A stretch of 64,000 nt of DNA from an uncultured Lachnobacterium sp. (GTDB lineage Bacteria > Bacillota > Clostridia > Lachnospirales > Lachnospiraceae), in the NCBI GenBank assembly GCA_900546625.1, contig URDU01000005.1, positions 49,290 through 113,289 on the forward strand, read 5' to 3'. Shown here piece after piece: positions 63,956 to 64,000 of the stretch. How positions within the stretch are numbered: the stretch's first letter is position 1; every line of letters starts with the position of its first letter. The notes below the pieces were generated by a model. It saw nothing but the letters and a program-made list of their open reading frames with translations. It did not search any database and was not told the origin of the DNA. The translations under genes were made by a program, and so were the position numbers.

Positions 63956-64000
63956 GGTTCGTTGGTCAAGCGGTTAAGACGCCGCCCTCTCACGGCGGAA
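63956..64000 (+). tRNA. tRNA-Glu (CTC), 5' part only
   Basis: The first 45 bases of a tRNA: acceptor strand GGTTCGT, D-arm TGGTCAAGCGGTTAAGAC with a typical D loop, anticodon stem CCGCC / GGCGG and loop CTCTCAC giving anticodon CTC, reading GAG. Sequence closely follows bacterial tRNA-Glu. The rest lies beyond the window. Confidence 0.9.

Overview
The window looks like chromosome of an anaerobic Firmicute of the Lachnospiraceae type (close to Agathobacter, Roseburia or Eubacterium in style; this is inference from gene content, not from a search). The evidence is the Gram-positive order rimP-nusA-ylxR-ylxQ-infB-rbfA-nrnA-truB-ribF, an hrcA-grpE-dnaK-dnaJ heat-shock operon under CIRCE, the Bacillus-like cluster ireB-ruvX-DUF1292-mltG-trmR-trhP, an oxygen-independent (early cobalt insertion) cobalamin pathway, AGGAGG-type ribosome binding sites and moderate GC. 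Almost everything is on the minus strand; the exceptions are one HPr-like gene and a tRNA cut by the right edge.

Left to right: 1-5531 is a four-gene cassette of an exported propeller-like protein, a solute-binding-like protein, an ABC ATPase and a large ABC-2-like permease that runs off the left edge. 5594-8910 is a strikingly AT-rich, complete agr-type quorum-sensing locus: LytTR response regulator, AgrC-like GHKL kinase, AgrB peptidase, a 53-residue AgrD pro-peptide I found by reading the sequence (6021-6182), and a small secreted protein right behind it. Two abutting 20-bp direct repeats sit just upstream of the agrBD promoter and are the likely response-regulator operator. 9045-15483 is a tRNA-modification and housekeeping block (trhP, trmR, a short mltG-like gene, rnj, ruvX, ireB, mtaB). 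15571-15813 is a Crh-like HPr paralogue without the catalytic histidine. 15886-20087 holds thiI, its cysteine desulfurase, rsmE and prmA. 20324-25430 is the dnaJ-dnaK-grpE-hrcA operon (listed left to right), with tandem CIRCE operators; the 350-bp gap upstream holds a possible integration scar.

26942-48177 is one long cobalamin locus read leftwards from a promoter (48662-48690), a B12 riboswitch (48415-48575) and an intrinsic terminator (48256-48294). It encodes a lipoprotein form of the cobaltochelatase CbiK, a two-domain lipoprotein, a BtuFCD-like transporter, nucleotide-loop assembly (cobT, cobU, cobS, a second CobU-like protein, an alpha-ribazole phosphatase-like enzyme), amidation and side-chain genes (cbiP, cbiB, cobD, cbiA) and corrin-ring enzymes (cbiC, cbiD, cbiF, cbiG, cbiH and a CobK-CbiE-CbiT fusion). 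CbiL and the uroporphyrinogen/sirohydrochlorin steps are not in the window.

48721-53866 holds a cardiolipin synthase, an intracellular-type subtilase, pnp with a long leader hairpin, and rpsO. 54009-55220 is an NlpC/P60 wall hydrolase lying between ribF and rpsO. 55364-63777 is the rimP to ribF translation/transcription operon with its own promoter; a tRNA-Glu(CTC) gene starts divergently at 63956. The most interesting items are the agr cassette with its unlisted pro-peptide and operator repeats, the exported CbiK with its lipoprotein and transporter partners, and the orphan-looking exported ABC-2 cassette.
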